A DNA stretch of 37,703 nucleotides from Halobacteriales archaeon QH_10_67_22 (GTDB lineage: Archaea > Halobacteriota > Halobacteria > Halobacteriales > Haloarculaceae): NCBI GenBank assembly GCA_003021305.1, contig PXQN01000003.1:40164-77866 (forward strand), in the 5' to 3' direction. Positions within the stretch are counted from its first letter, which is position 1; each line of letters opens with the position of its first letter. Below are positions 8,743-18,553 of the stretch, in pieces. The translations under genes and the position numbers were made by a program. The notes under the pieces were generated by a model. The model saw nothing but the letters and a program-made list of their open reading frames with translations, was not told the origin of the DNA and searched no databases.

Positions 8743-9797
8743 GTGCGCCCGCCTACGAAACCAGCAACTACGAGTACGTCAACGCCCGGGTGCGGTCCCG
8801 GCGTGCGTCGCTGTTCGACGACGACGACTACCGGAAACTGGTTCGGATGGGGACGGGCGAGATCGCCCGTTACATGGAGGAGACCGAGTACGAGGCCGAG
8901 ATGAACCGGCTGGCCTCGCGCTACTCCGGGGTCGACCTCATCGAGTACGCACTGAACCAGAACCTGGCGAAACACTTCGAGGACCTGTTGCGCTGGTCGG
9001 AGGGGCGGCTGTACGACTACGTCGCGCGGTACCTGCGGAAGTTCGACGCCTGGAACGTCAAGACCGCACTCCGTGGGGTCTACACTGACGCCAGCACGTC
9101 CGACGTCGAGGACGACTTCATCCGCGCCGGCGAGTTCTCGGGTGCGTCGCTCGACGAGTTGGTCGAGGCCGACAGCGTCGAGGAGGTGGTCGAGGCCCTC
9201 GAGGAGACGATCTTCGGCGACCCGCTCCGGGCGGCGATGGACGATTACGAGGACACCGGCCTGCTCGTCCCGCTGGAGAACGCGGTCGACCGGACGTTCT
9301 ACGAGACGCTCATCGAGGGGTTGCCCGCAAACCCCGACAGGCCGACCGAGCTGTACGTCCAGTTCCTGCGGGCCGAGATCGATTTCCGGAACGTACGGAA
9401 CGCGTTGCGGCTGGCCCGCACCGCGACCGACATGGACCCGGCCGAGTACTTCATCGAGGGTGGCCGCCTGTTCGACCGGGACGAGCTCCGCGGGCTCGTC
9501 GCCGACGAGGCCCAGCTCGTCGAACATATCCGCGAGAGCACGTACGGCGACGACCTGGCGGACGCGCTGCGCGTCCTCGAGGACGCCGAGACGCTCATCG
9601 GGTTCGAGCACGCCCTCGAGGTCGCACTGCTGGAGTACGCCGGGACGCTGTCGAACCGGTATCCGCTGTCGGTCACGCCGGTGCTGTCGTACGTCCTCGC
9701 GAAAGAACGCGAGGTCGAGAACGTCCGCGCCATCGCGCGGGGACGCGAGGCCGACCTCTCGCCCGAGGAGATACAGGAGGAACTGGTGGTACGATGA
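8739..9797 (+). CDS. atpC: A-type ATP synthase subunit C
   Basis: ATGA overlap with atpE; SNYEYVNARVRSRRASLFDDDDYRKLVRMGTGEIARYMEETEYEAEM; C-terminal [37 protein letters not shown]. Confidence 0.94.
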   Translation: MSAPAYETSNYEYVNARVRSRRASLFDDDDYRKLVRMGTGEIARYMEETEYEAEMNRLASRYSGVDLIEYALNQNLAKHFEDLLRWSEGRLYDYVARYLRKFDAWNVKTALRGVYTDASTSDVEDDFIRAGEFSGASLDELVEADSVEEVVEALEETIFGDPLRAAMDDYEDTGLLVPLENAVDRTFYETLIEGLPANPDRPTELYVQFLRAEIDFRNVRNALRLARTATDMDPAEYFIEGGRLFDRDELRGLVADEAQLVEHIRESTYGDDLADALRVLEDAETLIGFEHALEVALLEYAGTLSNRYPLSVTPVLSYVLAKEREVENVRAIARGREADLSPEEIQEELVVR

Positions 9798-10117
9798 GCC
9801 AGGAGATCGCCGTCGTCGGCAGTCCGGAGTTCACGACCGGCTTTCGCCTGGCGGGCGTCCGCCGGTTCGAGAACGTCGCCGACGACGACAAGGACGAACA
9901 GCTCGACGAGGCCGTCCGGGAGACGCTTGCCGACGACGGCGTCGGCATCGTCGTGATGCACGACGAGGACCTGTCGCATCTCTCCCGGGACGTGCGGTCC
10001 GACGTCGAAACGAGCGTGGAGCCGGTGGTCGTCACCCTCGGCGGCGAGGGCGGGTCCAGCGGGCTCCGCGAGCAGATCAAACGCGCCATCGGCATCGACC
10101 TGATGGAAGAGGACTAA
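9794..10117 (+). CDS. atpF: A-type ATP synthase subunit F
   Basis: [28 protein letters not shown]...; position in operon; ATGA overlap with atpC. Confidence 0.93.
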   Translation: MSQEIAVVGSPEFTTGFRLAGVRRFENVADDDKDEQLDEAVRETLADDGVGIVVMHDEDLSHLSRDVRSDVETSVEPVVVTLGGEGGSSGLREQIKRAIGIDLMEED

Positions 10118-10118
10118 C

Positions 10119-11885
10119 ATGAGTCAAGCAACTGATACAACTGTGCGCGAGGACGGCGTCATCGACAGCGTCTCGGGGCCGGTCGTCACGGCCAGGGACC
10201 TGGACGCGAAGATGAACGACGTCGTCTACGTCGGCGAGGAAGGTCTGATGGGCGAGGTCATCGAGATCGAAGGCAACATCACGACGATCCAGGTGTACGA
10301 GGAGACCTCGGGGGTCTCCCCGGGCGAACCCGTCGAGAGCACGGGCGCGCCCCTCTCGGTGGACCTGGGTCCGGGCATGCTCGACTCCATCTACGACGGC
10401 GTCCAGCGCCCGCTGGACGTCTTAGAAGAGAAGATGGGGTCGGCGTTCCTGGACCGGGGCGTCGACGCGCCGGGGATCGACCTGGAGAAGACCTGGGAGT
10501 TCGAACCCGAGGTTTCCGAGGGCGACGCGGTCGAACCCGGCGACGTCGTCGGTAGCGTCCCGGAGACGCCGAGTATCGACCACAAGGTGATGGTCCCGCC
10601 CGGCTCCGAGGGCGGGGAGGTCACCGCGGTCGAGTCGGGCGAACTCACCGTCGAGGAGGCGGTGGTCGAACTCGACTCGGGCGAGGAGATACAGATGCGC
10701 CAGGAGTGGCCGGTCCGCCAGGAACGGCCCACCGTCGACAAGCAGACGCCGACCGAACCGCTCACGTCGGGCCAGCGCATCCTCGACGGGCTGTTCCCCC
10801 TCGCGAAGGGCGGGACGGCCGCCATCCCCGGCCCCTTCGGGTCGGGCAAGACCGTCACCCAGCAGTCGCTGGCCAAGTTCGCCGACGCCGACATCGTCGT
10901 CTACATCGGCTGTGGCGAGCGTGGCAACGAGATGACCGAGGTGATCGAGGACTTCCCCGAACTGCCCGACCCACAGACCGGCAACGCGCTGATGGCCCGG
11001 ACCTGCCTCATCGCCAACACGTCGAACATGCCCGTCGCCGCCCGCGAGTCCTGCGTGTACACGGGGATCACCATCGCGGAGTACTACCGCGACATGGGCT
11101 ACGACGTGGCGCTGATGGCCGACTCGACGTCGCGGTGGGCCGAGGCGATGCGGGAAATTTCGAGCCGACTCGAGGAGATGCCCGGCGAGGAGGGCTACCC
11201 CGCGTACCTGGCCGCGCGCCTGTCGGCCTTCTACGAGCGGGCCGGCTACTTCGAGAACATCAACGGGACCGAAGGGTCGATTTCGGTGATCGGCGCGGTC
11301 AGCCCCCCCGGCGGTGACTTCTCGGAGCCGGTGACCCAGAACACGCTGCGTATCGTCAAGACGTTCTGGGCGCTGGACTCGGATCTCGCCGAGCGGCGTC
11401 ACTTCCCGGCGATCAACTGGAACGAGTCGTACTCGCTGTACCGGGACCAGCTGGACCCGTGGTTCGAGGACAACGTCGCCGACGACTGGTCCGAGCAGCG
11501 CCAGTGGGCCATCGACGTCTTGGACGAGGACGGCGAACTCCAGGAGGTCGTCCAGCTGGTCGGCAAGGACGCCCTGCCCGAAGACCAGCAGCTCACCCTG
11601 GAGATCGCCCGCTACCTCAAGGAGGCGTGGCTCCAGCAGAACGCCCTCCACGACGTCGACCGCTACTGTCCGCCCGAGAAGACCTACCGCATCCTGGGCG
11701 CGATCAAGACGCTGAACGACGAGGCCTTCGACGCGCTGGACGCGGGCGTTCCGATCGAGGAGATCACCGACATCGACGCCGCGCCCCGGCTCAACCGCAT
11801 CGGGACGACGCCCGACGACGAGGTCGAGGAGTTCGTCGATGACCTCGAAAGCGAGATCGCAGAGCAACTGCGCTCACTGTACTAA
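10119..11885 (+). CDS. atpA: A-type ATP synthase subunit A (catalytic)
   Basis: Walker [62 protein letters not shown]. Confidence 0.98.
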   Translation: MSQATDTTVREDGVIDSVSGPVVTARDLDAKMNDVVYVGEEGLMGEVIEIEGNITTIQVYEETSGVSPGEPVESTGAPLSVDLGPGMLDSIYDGVQRPLDVLEEKMGSAFLDRGVDAPGIDLEKTWEFEPEVSEGDAVEPGDVVGSVPETPSIDHKVMVPPGSEGGEVTAVESGELTVEEAVVELDSGEEIQMRQEWPVRQERPTVDKQTPTEPLTSGQRILDGLFPLAKGGTAAIPGPFGSGKTVTQQSLAKFADADIVVYIGCGERGNEMTEVIEDFPELPDPQTGNALMARTCLIANTSNMPVAARESCVYTGITIAEYYRDMGYDVALMADSTSRWAEAMREISSRLEEMPGEEGYPAYLAARLSAFYERAGYFENINGTEGSISVIGAVSPPGGDFSEPVTQNTLRIVKTFWALDSDLAERRHFPAINWNESYSLYRDQLDPWFEDNVADDWSEQRQWAIDVLDEDGELQEVVQLVGKDALPEDQQLTLEIARYLKEAWLQQNALHDVDRYCPPEKTYRILGAIKTLNDEAFDALDAGVPIEEITDIDAAPRLNRIGTTPDDEVEEFVDDLESEIAEQLRSLY

Positions 11886-11887
11886 CA

Positions 11888-13294
11888 ATGAAAGAGTACC
11901 AGACAATCACGGAGATAAGCGGGCCGCTGGTGTTCGTCGAGACCGACGAACCCATCGGCTACGACGAGATCGTCGAGATCGAGACCGCCGACGGCCAGAA
12001 GCGCCGCGGGCAGGTGCTCGACAGCGCCGCCGACCACGTCGCAATCCAGGTGTTCGAGGGCACCGAGGGTATCGACCGCGACTCCTCGGTCACGTTCCTC
12101 GGCGAGACGATGAAGATGCCCGTCACCGAGGACCTGCTCGGCAGAGTCCTGGACGGGTCGGGCAACCCCATCGACGACGGGCCCGACATCGTCCCCGACG
12201 ACCGCCGGGACATCGTCGGCGAGGCCATCAACCCCGTCTCCCGGGAGTACCCCGAGGACTTCATCCAGACCGGCGTCTCTGCCATCGACGGCATGAACAC
12301 GCTGGTCCGGGGGCAGAAACTGCCCATCTTCTCGGGGTCGGGACTCCCCCACAACGACCTGGCGTTACAGATCGCACGCCAGGCCGCAGTCCCCGAGGAG
12401 GAGGAAGGCGGCGAGGGCTCGGAGTTTGCAGTGATCTTCGGCGCGATGGGGATCACCGCCGAGGAGGCAAACGAGTTCATGGACGACTTCGAGCGCACCG
12501 GTGCGCTGGAGCGGTCGGTCGTCTTCATGAACCTCGCGAACGACCCCGCAGTCGAGCGGACGATCACGCCGCGGCTGGCGCTGACGACCGCCGAGTACCT
12601 CGCGTTCGACGAGGGGTATCACGTGCTGGTCATCCTGACAGACATGACCAACTACTGTGAGGCGCTGCGCGAGATCGGCGCCGCACGCGAGGAGGTGCCC
12701 GGCCGACGCGGCTATCCGGGCTACATGTACACCGACCTCGCACAGCTGTACGAGCGCGCGGGTCGCATCCGTGGCCAGGACGGGTCTATCACCCAGATCC
12801 CCATCCTGACGATGCCCAGCGACGACATCACCCACCCGATCCCGGACCTGACGGGGTACATCACGGAGGGACAGATCCTCGTCGACCGGGACCTCAACAG
12901 CCAGGGGGTTCAGCCGCCGGTCAACGTCCTGCCGAGCCTCTCGCGGCTGATGGACGACGGGATCGGCGAGGGGCTGACCCGTGGCGACCACGGCGGCGTC
13001 TCCGACCAGCTGTACGCCGCCTACGCCGAGGGCGAGGACCTGCGGGACCTCGTGAACATCGTCGGCCGCGAGGCCCTCTCCGAACGGGACAACAAGTACC
13101 TCGACTTCGCCGAGGCGTTCGAGGAGACGTTCGTCGAACAGGGGTACGACACCAACCGCGACATCGAGGACACCCTCGAGATCGGCTGGGACCTCCTCTC
13201 GATGCTCCCGAAGGCCGAACTCAACCGCGTCGACGAGGACTACATCGAGCAGTACTACGTCGAAGACGTCGAAGCCGAAGTCACCGCCGACTGA
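11888..13294 (+). CDS. atpB: A-type ATP synthase subunit B
   Basis: [32 protein letters not shown]...; [67 protein letters not shown]. Confidence 0.98.
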   Translation: MKEYQTITEISGPLVFVETDEPIGYDEIVEIETADGQKRRGQVLDSAADHVAIQVFEGTEGIDRDSSVTFLGETMKMPVTEDLLGRVLDGSGNPIDDGPDIVPDDRRDIVGEAINPVSREYPEDFIQTGVSAIDGMNTLVRGQKLPIFSGSGLPHNDLALQIARQAAVPEEEEGGEGSEFAVIFGAMGITAEEANEFMDDFERTGALERSVVFMNLANDPAVERTITPRLALTTAEYLAFDEGYHVLVILTDMTNYCEALREIGAAREEVPGRRGYPGYMYTDLAQLYERAGRIRGQDGSITQIPILTMPSDDITHPIPDLTGYITEGQILVDRDLNSQGVQPPVNVLPSLSRLMDDGIGEGLTRGDHGGVSDQLYAAYAEGEDLRDLVNIVGREALSERDNKYLDFAEAFEETFVEQGYDTNRDIEDTLEIGWDLLSMLPKAELNRVDEDYIEQYYVEDVEAEVTAD

Positions 13295-13312
13295 CGCGAG
13301 CCGTCTTCTACC

Positions 13313-13337
13313 GGGCCGACTCGCTTTTCGTCGGTCC
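13313..13337 (+). terminator. Hairpin just downstream of atpB (possible terminator/attenuator)
   Basis: GGGCCGAC(13313-13320) - TCGCTTTTC loop - GTCGGTCC(13330-13337): 8 pairs including one G-U. Confidence 0.3.
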
Positions 13338-13519
13338 GACCTGCTCTCTTCGGTCGTGCGACCCCCGTGTCGATGAGCCGCCCCGCGGTACACCCGGCTT
13401 ACCGCAATCTGTCGTCGGAACGTCACGGTTCCGCCCGGGCCGCCACGGGAGCACAGTATCCGATCACTACTCCCGGGTGTGTGGAAACGCTCATGAGTCG
13501 TCCGGGACAAGGATCGGGC

Positions 13520-15601
13520 ATGACGGTATCGAGCAGCGGACGGTCCGGACGTGTTCTCTACGTCGACCCGGACGACGATGCGGCCGGGCCAGTGCTGGAC
13601 GTGCTCGGGCAGGCAGCCTTCGCCGTCGAGCACGTTCGGGACGCAGCGACGGCCCGCGAGCGGCTGAACGACGGGTTCGACTGCGTCGTCAGCACACAGG
13701 ATCTACCCGACGGGACGGGGCTGGACCTGCTCGGGACGGTCCGCGAGGCCGACGACGAGTTCCCGTTCGTCCTCTTTCCCGACGAGGGCGACGAACGCCT
13801 GGCCAGCGAGGCCATCTCGGTGGGCGTCAGCGACTACGTCCCCCGCGAGCCGGTCCCGAAACAGCGGCTGGCACTGGTCGACGCCGTCGAGCGCGTCGTC
13901 TTCGGGAGCCCCGAGTTCCCCGCGGTGAGCGAACAGCTCAAAGACCGGGCCATGGACGAGGCGCCGGTCGGGATCACCATCGCCGACGCCTCGCGCCGGG
14001 ACATGCCGCTCATCTACGTCAACGACGCCTTCGAGGAGCTGACCGAGTACACGGAGGCCGACTCGCTGGCGCGCAACTGCTCGTTCCTGCAGGGCGACGA
14101 CAGCGACCGCGCTGCTGTCGCGGAGATGTCGCGGGCGCTGGGCGCCGGCGACCCCGTCTCCGTCGAGATCAAAAACTACACCAAATCCGGTGAGCCGTTC
14201 TGGAACCGGGTCGACATCGCACCCGTCCACGAGGACGGCGAACTGACACACTACGTCGGCTTCCAGCTGGACGTGACCGAACGCGTCGAGGCCGAACGCG
14301 AGGCCAGACGCCAGGCCGAGAAAGCCCGCGCCGAGCGCGAGACCGTCGAGGCACTGCTGGCCCGCCTGGACGGGCTGGTCACCGACGTGACCAGCGGCCT
14401 GCTGGGTGCGGGCACGCGGTCGGCGGTCGAGGCAGCCGTCTGTGATCGCCTGGTCGAGACCGAGGAGCACGCCGTCGCCTGGATCGGCGACAGCGACCCC
14501 GCGACCGACACCATAACGCCGAGCACCTGGGCCGGCGGTGACGACCCCGAGGGGTTCGCGGTCGACCTGGACGACGGCGGTCCCGTCGCCCGGGCCGTCG
14601 AAACCGGTGAGTTACAGGTCGTCGCTGCCGACGGCGACGGCGAGTCCGAGCGTGAGCACGAACGCGAGACCGGCGCTGCCGTCGACCGCTCGGCCGACGG
14701 CGGCACGGTGGCGGCCGACGAGGCGAGGAGGGGCGTACTGGCCGAGTACGCCGACGTCGTCGGCGAGGAGGTCGCGGCGGTCGCAGCACTACCCCTGCAG
14801 TACGGCGATGTGGGGTACGGCGTCCTCGTGGTCGCGTTGCGGGCCGGCGCGCGACTGAGCCAGCCCGAGCGGCGTGTCCTCTCGGCGGTCGGCACGTCGA
14901 CGGCGATGGCGCTCCACGACCTGACGAGCCAGCGACTGCTCGCCTCCGACGACGTGATCGAGCTCGAGTTCGCCCTGAACGGCTCCGAGCCCTTCTTCGT
15001 CGGCCTGTCGGGGGTACTGGGCGCGTCGTTCGGCCACGTCGGGACGGTCGCCCGCGACGACGGCCCGACGACGCTGTTTTTCGAGAGCGACGCCGACCCG
15101 GACGCGGTCACGGCTACACTTGAGGACCGCGGCGACGGGACGACCGTCACGGCCGTGACGACCGTCGACGACCGCTCGATACTGGAGTTCGTCGTCGAGT
15201 CCTCGCCACTCTTTGACCTGCTGAGCGACCGCGGCGGGCGCGTCACCGACATGCACGCGGCGGGCGGCGCCGGGCAGTTGACGCTCGAACTCCCGCCCGA
15301 AGCCCAGCCGCGTGAAGTCGTCGAGACCATCGAGGAGGCGATCCCGGGCGCGGACCTGACCGCGTACCGCGAACACGAACGACCGGCCGAGACGCGCCAG
15401 GACGTCCGGACCCGCATCGACGAGCGCCTCACCGACCGCCAGGAGACCGCGCTCCAGACCGCCATCGTCGGCGGCTTCTTCGAGTGGCCCCGCGATTCGA
15501 CCGGCGAGGAACTCGCCACCACCATGGACATCGGCCGCTCGACGTTCCACCAGCACCTCCGTGCCGCCCAGCGCAAAGTGTTCGAGGAACTGTACGGCTG
15601 A
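13520..15601 (+). CDS. bat: Bacterio-opsin activator Bat-like regulator (pseudo-receiver, LOV-like PAS, GAF, HTH_10)
   Basis: Start could also be 13493 or 13367. PAS with ARNCSFLQGDDSD, NYTKSGEPFWN and YVGFQLDVTER; GAF-like middle; C-terminal LTDRQETALQTAIVGGFFEWPRDSTGEELATTMDIGRSTFHQHLRAAQRKVFEELYG = bacterio-opsin activator HTH; directly upstream of the opsin gene. Confidence 0.9.
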   Translation: MTVSSSGRSGRVLYVDPDDDAAGPVLDVLGQAAFAVEHVRDAATARERLNDGFDCVVSTQDLPDGTGLDLLGTVREADDEFPFVLFPDEGDERLASEAISVGVSDYVPREPVPKQRLALVDAVERVVFGSPEFPAVSEQLKDRAMDEAPVGITIADASRRDMPLIYVNDAFEELTEYTEADSLARNCSFLQGDDSDRAAVAEMSRALGAGDPVSVEIKNYTKSGEPFWNRVDIAPVHEDGELTHYVGFQLDVTERVEAEREARRQAEKARAERETVEALLARLDGLVTDVTSGLLGAGTRSAVEAAVCDRLVETEEHAVAWIGDSDPATDTITPSTWAGGDDPEGFAVDLDDGGPVARAVETGELQVVAADGDGESEREHERETGAAVDRSADGGTVAADEARRGVLAEYADVVGEEVAAVAALPLQYGDVGYGVLVVALRAGARLSQPERRVLSAVGTSTAMALHDLTSQRLLASDDVIELEFALNGSEPFFVGLSGVLGASFGHVGTVARDDGPTTLFFESDADPDAVTATLEDRGDGTTVTAVTTVDDRSILEFVVESSPLFDLLSDRGGRVTDMHAAGGAGQLTLELPPEAQPREVVETIEEAIPGADLTAYREHERPAETRQDVRTRIDERLTDRQETALQTAIVGGFFEWPRDSTGEELATTMDIGRSTFHQHLRAAQRKVFEELYG

Positions 15602-15695
15602 TTTCGGTCGCGACAACTTTTGCGCCGCCGCTCTCGGCACAGAACAGCCGTTAGAGAGATTCTGTGGCTCTAGACCGCCAGATTCCGGTCCGATT

Positions 15696-15708
15696 CCAAC
15701 TAGTTCGG
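15696..15708 (+). promoter_or_regulatory. Candidate Bat upstream activator sequence (UAS)
   Basis: CCAACTAGTTCGG matches the core of the published Halobacterium bop-regulon UAS consensus as I remember it (ACCcnACTAGTTnGG). Confidence 0.7.
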
Positions 15709-15714
15709 TACTAA

Positions 15715-15727
15715 TCTTTTATTATCA
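15715..15727 (+). promoter_or_regulatory. Opsin TATA box region
   Basis: A/T-rich ATCTTTTATTATC about 25-35 nt upstream of the opsin ATG (15752), consistent with a near-leaderless transcript. Confidence 0.65.
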
Positions 15728-15751
15728 AAGCACCAATGTAGAAATGTAGTC

Positions 15752-16510
15752 ATGCCACAACCAGGAAGCGAAAGCATTTGGCTATGGATAGGCACCGCAG
15801 GAATGTTCCTCGGCATGTTGTACTTCATCGCGACAGGCTGGGGCGAGGACGACGAGAAACGCCAGGAGTTTTTCATCGTCACCATATTCATCGCCGCCAT
15901 CGCGTTCTCGAATTACCTCGCGATGGCGCTCGGGTTCGGGCTCACAACGGTGTCGGTGGGGGGTGAAGAGCTCCCCATCTACTGGGCCAGGTACACCGAC
16001 TGGTTCTTCACGACGCCGCTGTTGCTGATCGACCTCGGGCTGCTGGCGGGCGCGAACCGCAACCAGCTCTCCGCGCTGGTCGGCCTGGACGCGCTGATGA
16101 TCGGTACCGGCGCAGTCGCGACGCTGGCCGGCGGCGGCTTCGCCGTGTTCGGCCTCGGTGACGGCGCACGCCGCCTCATCTGGTGGGGCGTCAGCACGGG
16201 CTTCCTGCTCGTCCTGCTGTACTTCCTGTTCGGCACGCTGAGCCAGCAGGCACAGGCGCTGTCCAGCGAGGTCGGCTCCAAGTTCGCACAGCTGCGCAAC
16301 CTGATCGTGGTCGTCTGGCTGGTGTACCCGGCCTGGTGGCTGCTTGGGACCGAAGGGCTCCAGCTGGTCAGTCTCTCTATCGAGACGGCCGGATTCATGG
16401 TGCTCGACCTGACCGCGAAGATCGGCTTCGGGTTCCTGTTGCTGTCGAGCCGGCAGGTGCTCGACGACGTCTCCGAGGCGTCGGCGGGCGCGACGACCAC
16501 GGCAGACTGA
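15752..16510 (+). CDS. bop: Bacteriorhodopsin/cruxrhodopsin-type light-driven proton pump
   Basis: Seven-TM opsin; [20 protein letters not shown] contains the equivalents of BR R82, D85, T89 and D96; [12 protein letters not shown] = D115 region; [27 protein letters not shown] contains E194, E204, D212 and Schiff-base K216 equivalents. Confidence 0.98.
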   Translation: MPQPGSESIWLWIGTAGMFLGMLYFIATGWGEDDEKRQEFFIVTIFIAAIAFSNYLAMALGFGLTTVSVGGEELPIYWARYTDWFFTTPLLLIDLGLLAGANRNQLSALVGLDALMIGTGAVATLAGGGFAVFGLGDGARRLIWWGVSTGFLLVLLYFLFGTLSQQAQALSSEVGSKFAQLRNLIVVVWLVYPAWWLLGTEGLQLVSLSIETAGFMVLDLTAKIGFGFLLLSSRQVLDDVSEASAGATTTAD

Positions 16511-16695
16511 CGACTCGCACAGCCGGGTCGTCGCACTTCGACCCCCCTTGACCGGTGAGAGCCCCTCGCCGGCGCGGGTCGACGTGACCTCCGTCGTTTT
16601 CGCCGCGTCGGGAGCACACCCCACCGTCGGTGGTGGTCTCCCGGCGCCGCGCACCGAGACGCGACCGAACACCGCCCCACGACGACAACCACCCA

Positions 16696-17421
16696 ATGTC
16701 GACGCTGACGTACCTGGCGTTTCACGCGCGGTTCGTCGTCCCGGCGCTCATCGCGCTGGCGGCGGTGGCGCGCTGTCGGCGGCCCGAGTCCGTCGACGTC
16801 CGCGTCCACGGCGTCGGCGTCGGCGTGCTCCTCGCCCTCGCCGTCGTCTACACGACGCCCTGGGACGCCACCCTCATCGAGCGGGGCGTCTGGTGGTACG
16901 GCGACGGCCGCGTCACGGGCTGGGTGTTCGGCGTCCCGGTCGGGGAGTTCCTGTTTTTCGTCCTGCAGCCGCTGCTCACGTCGCTGTGGACGCTCCAGGT
17001 CGCCGGCCCGGTCGTCGAGGGCGTCAGCCACTCCCGGCGTGACCGACTCGTCGGCGCGGCCGCCGGACTGGCGGTGAATCTCGCCGGGTTCGCGGCGCTC
17101 ACCGGGACGTCGACCATGTATCTCGGCGCCATCCTCGCGTGGGCCGGACCGATCCTGGCGCTCCAGTGGGCGGTCGGCTGGCGATACCTCCTCCGGGTAC
17201 GTCGCCGCGTCGTCCTGGCCGTCGGCGTCCCGACGGTCTACCTGTGGGTCGCCGACTGGTACGCCATCGCCGACGGCGTCTGGGTCATCTCCGGAACCCA
17301 CACGACGGGGCTGGCCGTCGCCGGCCTCCCGGTCGAGGAGATGGCCTTTTTCCTCGTGACGAACCTGTTCGTCGTCCAGGGGCTGGTCCTGTTCCGGTGG
17401 GTGGTGAGCCGATGGCGGTAG
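16696..17421 (+). CDS. crtY: Lycopene beta-cyclase (CrtYcd-fusion type, multi-TM)
   Basis: MSTLTYLAFHARFVVPALIALAAVAR...; two repeated lycopene-cyclase domains with PVGEFLFFVLQP and PVEEMAFFLVTNLFVVQGL; between opsin and brp. Confidence 0.92.
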   Translation: MSTLTYLAFHARFVVPALIALAAVARCRRPESVDVRVHGVGVGVLLALAVVYTTPWDATLIERGVWWYGDGRVTGWVFGVPVGEFLFFVLQPLLTSLWTLQVAGPVVEGVSHSRRDRLVGAAAGLAVNLAGFAALTGTSTMYLGAILAWAGPILALQWAVGWRYLLRVRRRVVLAVGVPTVYLWVADWYAIADGVWVISGTHTTGLAVAGLPVEEMAFFLVTNLFVVQGLVLFRWVVSRWR

Positions 17422-18440
17422 CGACCGACCGCGGGCTGTCAGCGGGCGTCCGCGAGACGCTGCGGGTCCCCGTCGTGTGGCTGCCGTGGCTGCCGGTCGC
17501 GACCTGTACCCTGGCGTTCGGTGCGGGCCTGTCGGTCCCCGAGCGGTGGCGATACCTCCCGCTGGTGGCGAGCGTCGTCGTCCTCGGACTCCCTCACGGT
17601 GCCGTCGACTGGGCGGCGCTCCCGCGGGCGGTCGCCGGTCGCCTCGACGCCCGCTGGGTCGGCGCCGTCGGGCTCATCTACCTCGTCGTCGGCGGCGCCT
17701 ACGCCGCGGGCTGGTTTCTCGCACCCGTCACCGCGGCCGTCGCCTTCGTTGCGGTCACGTGGTTCCACTGGGGCCAGGGCGAGGTCCACCCGCTCGTTGA
17801 AGTGGTGGGCGCCGACCACCTGGACGCGACCCCGCGGCGGGCGCTGTTCGTCGTCGTCCGTGGCGGACTCCCGATGCTCGTCCCGTTGCTCGCCTTTCCC
17901 GACCGGTATCGGGCGGTCGTCGCGGCCTTCGCGGCCCCGTTCGGCGGGCGGGTCGCGACGTGGCCGGTCACGCCGGGCGTTCGACTGGCGCTGGGCGTCG
18001 CCTTCGGCGCGCTGACCGTCTTCTCGCTCGCGGCGGGCTACCGGGCGGCCGACGAGCGGCGGGCGTGGGCGGTCGACGCCGGCGAGACCGGCCTGCTGTG
18101 GGCGTACTTCCTCGTCGTCCCGCCGGTGTTCGCCATCGGCGTGTACTTCTGTTTCTGGCACGCCGCCCGCCACGTCGCGCGCGTGCTCACGCTGGACGAC
18201 CGGGCGACAGCGTCGCTCTCGCGCGGACAGCTCCGGCCCGCACTCGCCCGGTTCGCGAAGGAAGCGGCGTTACCGACCGCCGGCGGACTCGTCGTCCTCG
18301 GGGTGCTGTGGACGAGTGCGCCCGCGCCGCCGACGACGCTGGCAGGCGTAGTGGCGCTCTACCTGGTCGCCATCGCCGTCATGACACTGCCCCACGTCGT
18401 CGTGGTGACGTGGCTCGACAGGGTCGACGGGTACTGGTAG
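17412..18440 (+). CDS. brp: Brp/Blh family beta-carotene 15,15'-dioxygenase (retinal synthesis)
   Basis: ATG at 17412 overlaps crtY stop by 10 nt; multi-TM with His motifs GLPHGAVDW, WFHWGQGE, FWHAARH, LPHVVVV. Confidence 0.92.
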   Translation: MAVATDRGLSAGVRETLRVPVVWLPWLPVATCTLAFGAGLSVPERWRYLPLVASVVVLGLPHGAVDWAALPRAVAGRLDARWVGAVGLIYLVVGGAYAAGWFLAPVTAAVAFVAVTWFHWGQGEVHPLVEVVGADHLDATPRRALFVVVRGGLPMLVPLLAFPDRYRAVVAAFAAPFGGRVATWPVTPGVRLALGVAFGALTVFSLAAGYRAADERRAWAVDAGETGLLWAYFLVVPPVFAIGVYFCFWHAARHVARVLTLDDRATASLSRGQLRPALARFAKEAALPTAGGLVVLGVLWTSAPAPPTTLAGVVALYLVAIAVMTLPHVVVVTWLDRVDGYW

Positions 18441-18444
18441 ATTC

Positions 18445-18553
18445 ATACGGTCGTGCGTAATTCTTTTTGTGGCCACGAAATAGACGACCGCCCTCGTGGT
18501 CCGAAACGTCGATCCGAACCGACACTGCAGAAATTAGTTACGCACGACCGTAT
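18445..18553. repeat. 109-bp element with 16-bp perfect terminal inverted repeats and an internal hairpin
   Basis: ATACGGTCGTGCGTAA (18445-18460) and its exact reverse complement TTACGCACGACCGTAT (18538-18553); internal CCACGA (18473-18478)/TCGTGG (18494-18499); T-rich TTCTTTTT after the left arm. Confidence 0.85.

Noticed and set aside
10422-11867. 481-aa minus ORF opposite atpA
   Set aside because: Antisense shadow of a certain gene.
14251-15576. 441-aa minus ORF opposite bat
   Set aside because: Ser/Thr/Arg-rich antisense shadow; bat translation has multiple recognised domains.
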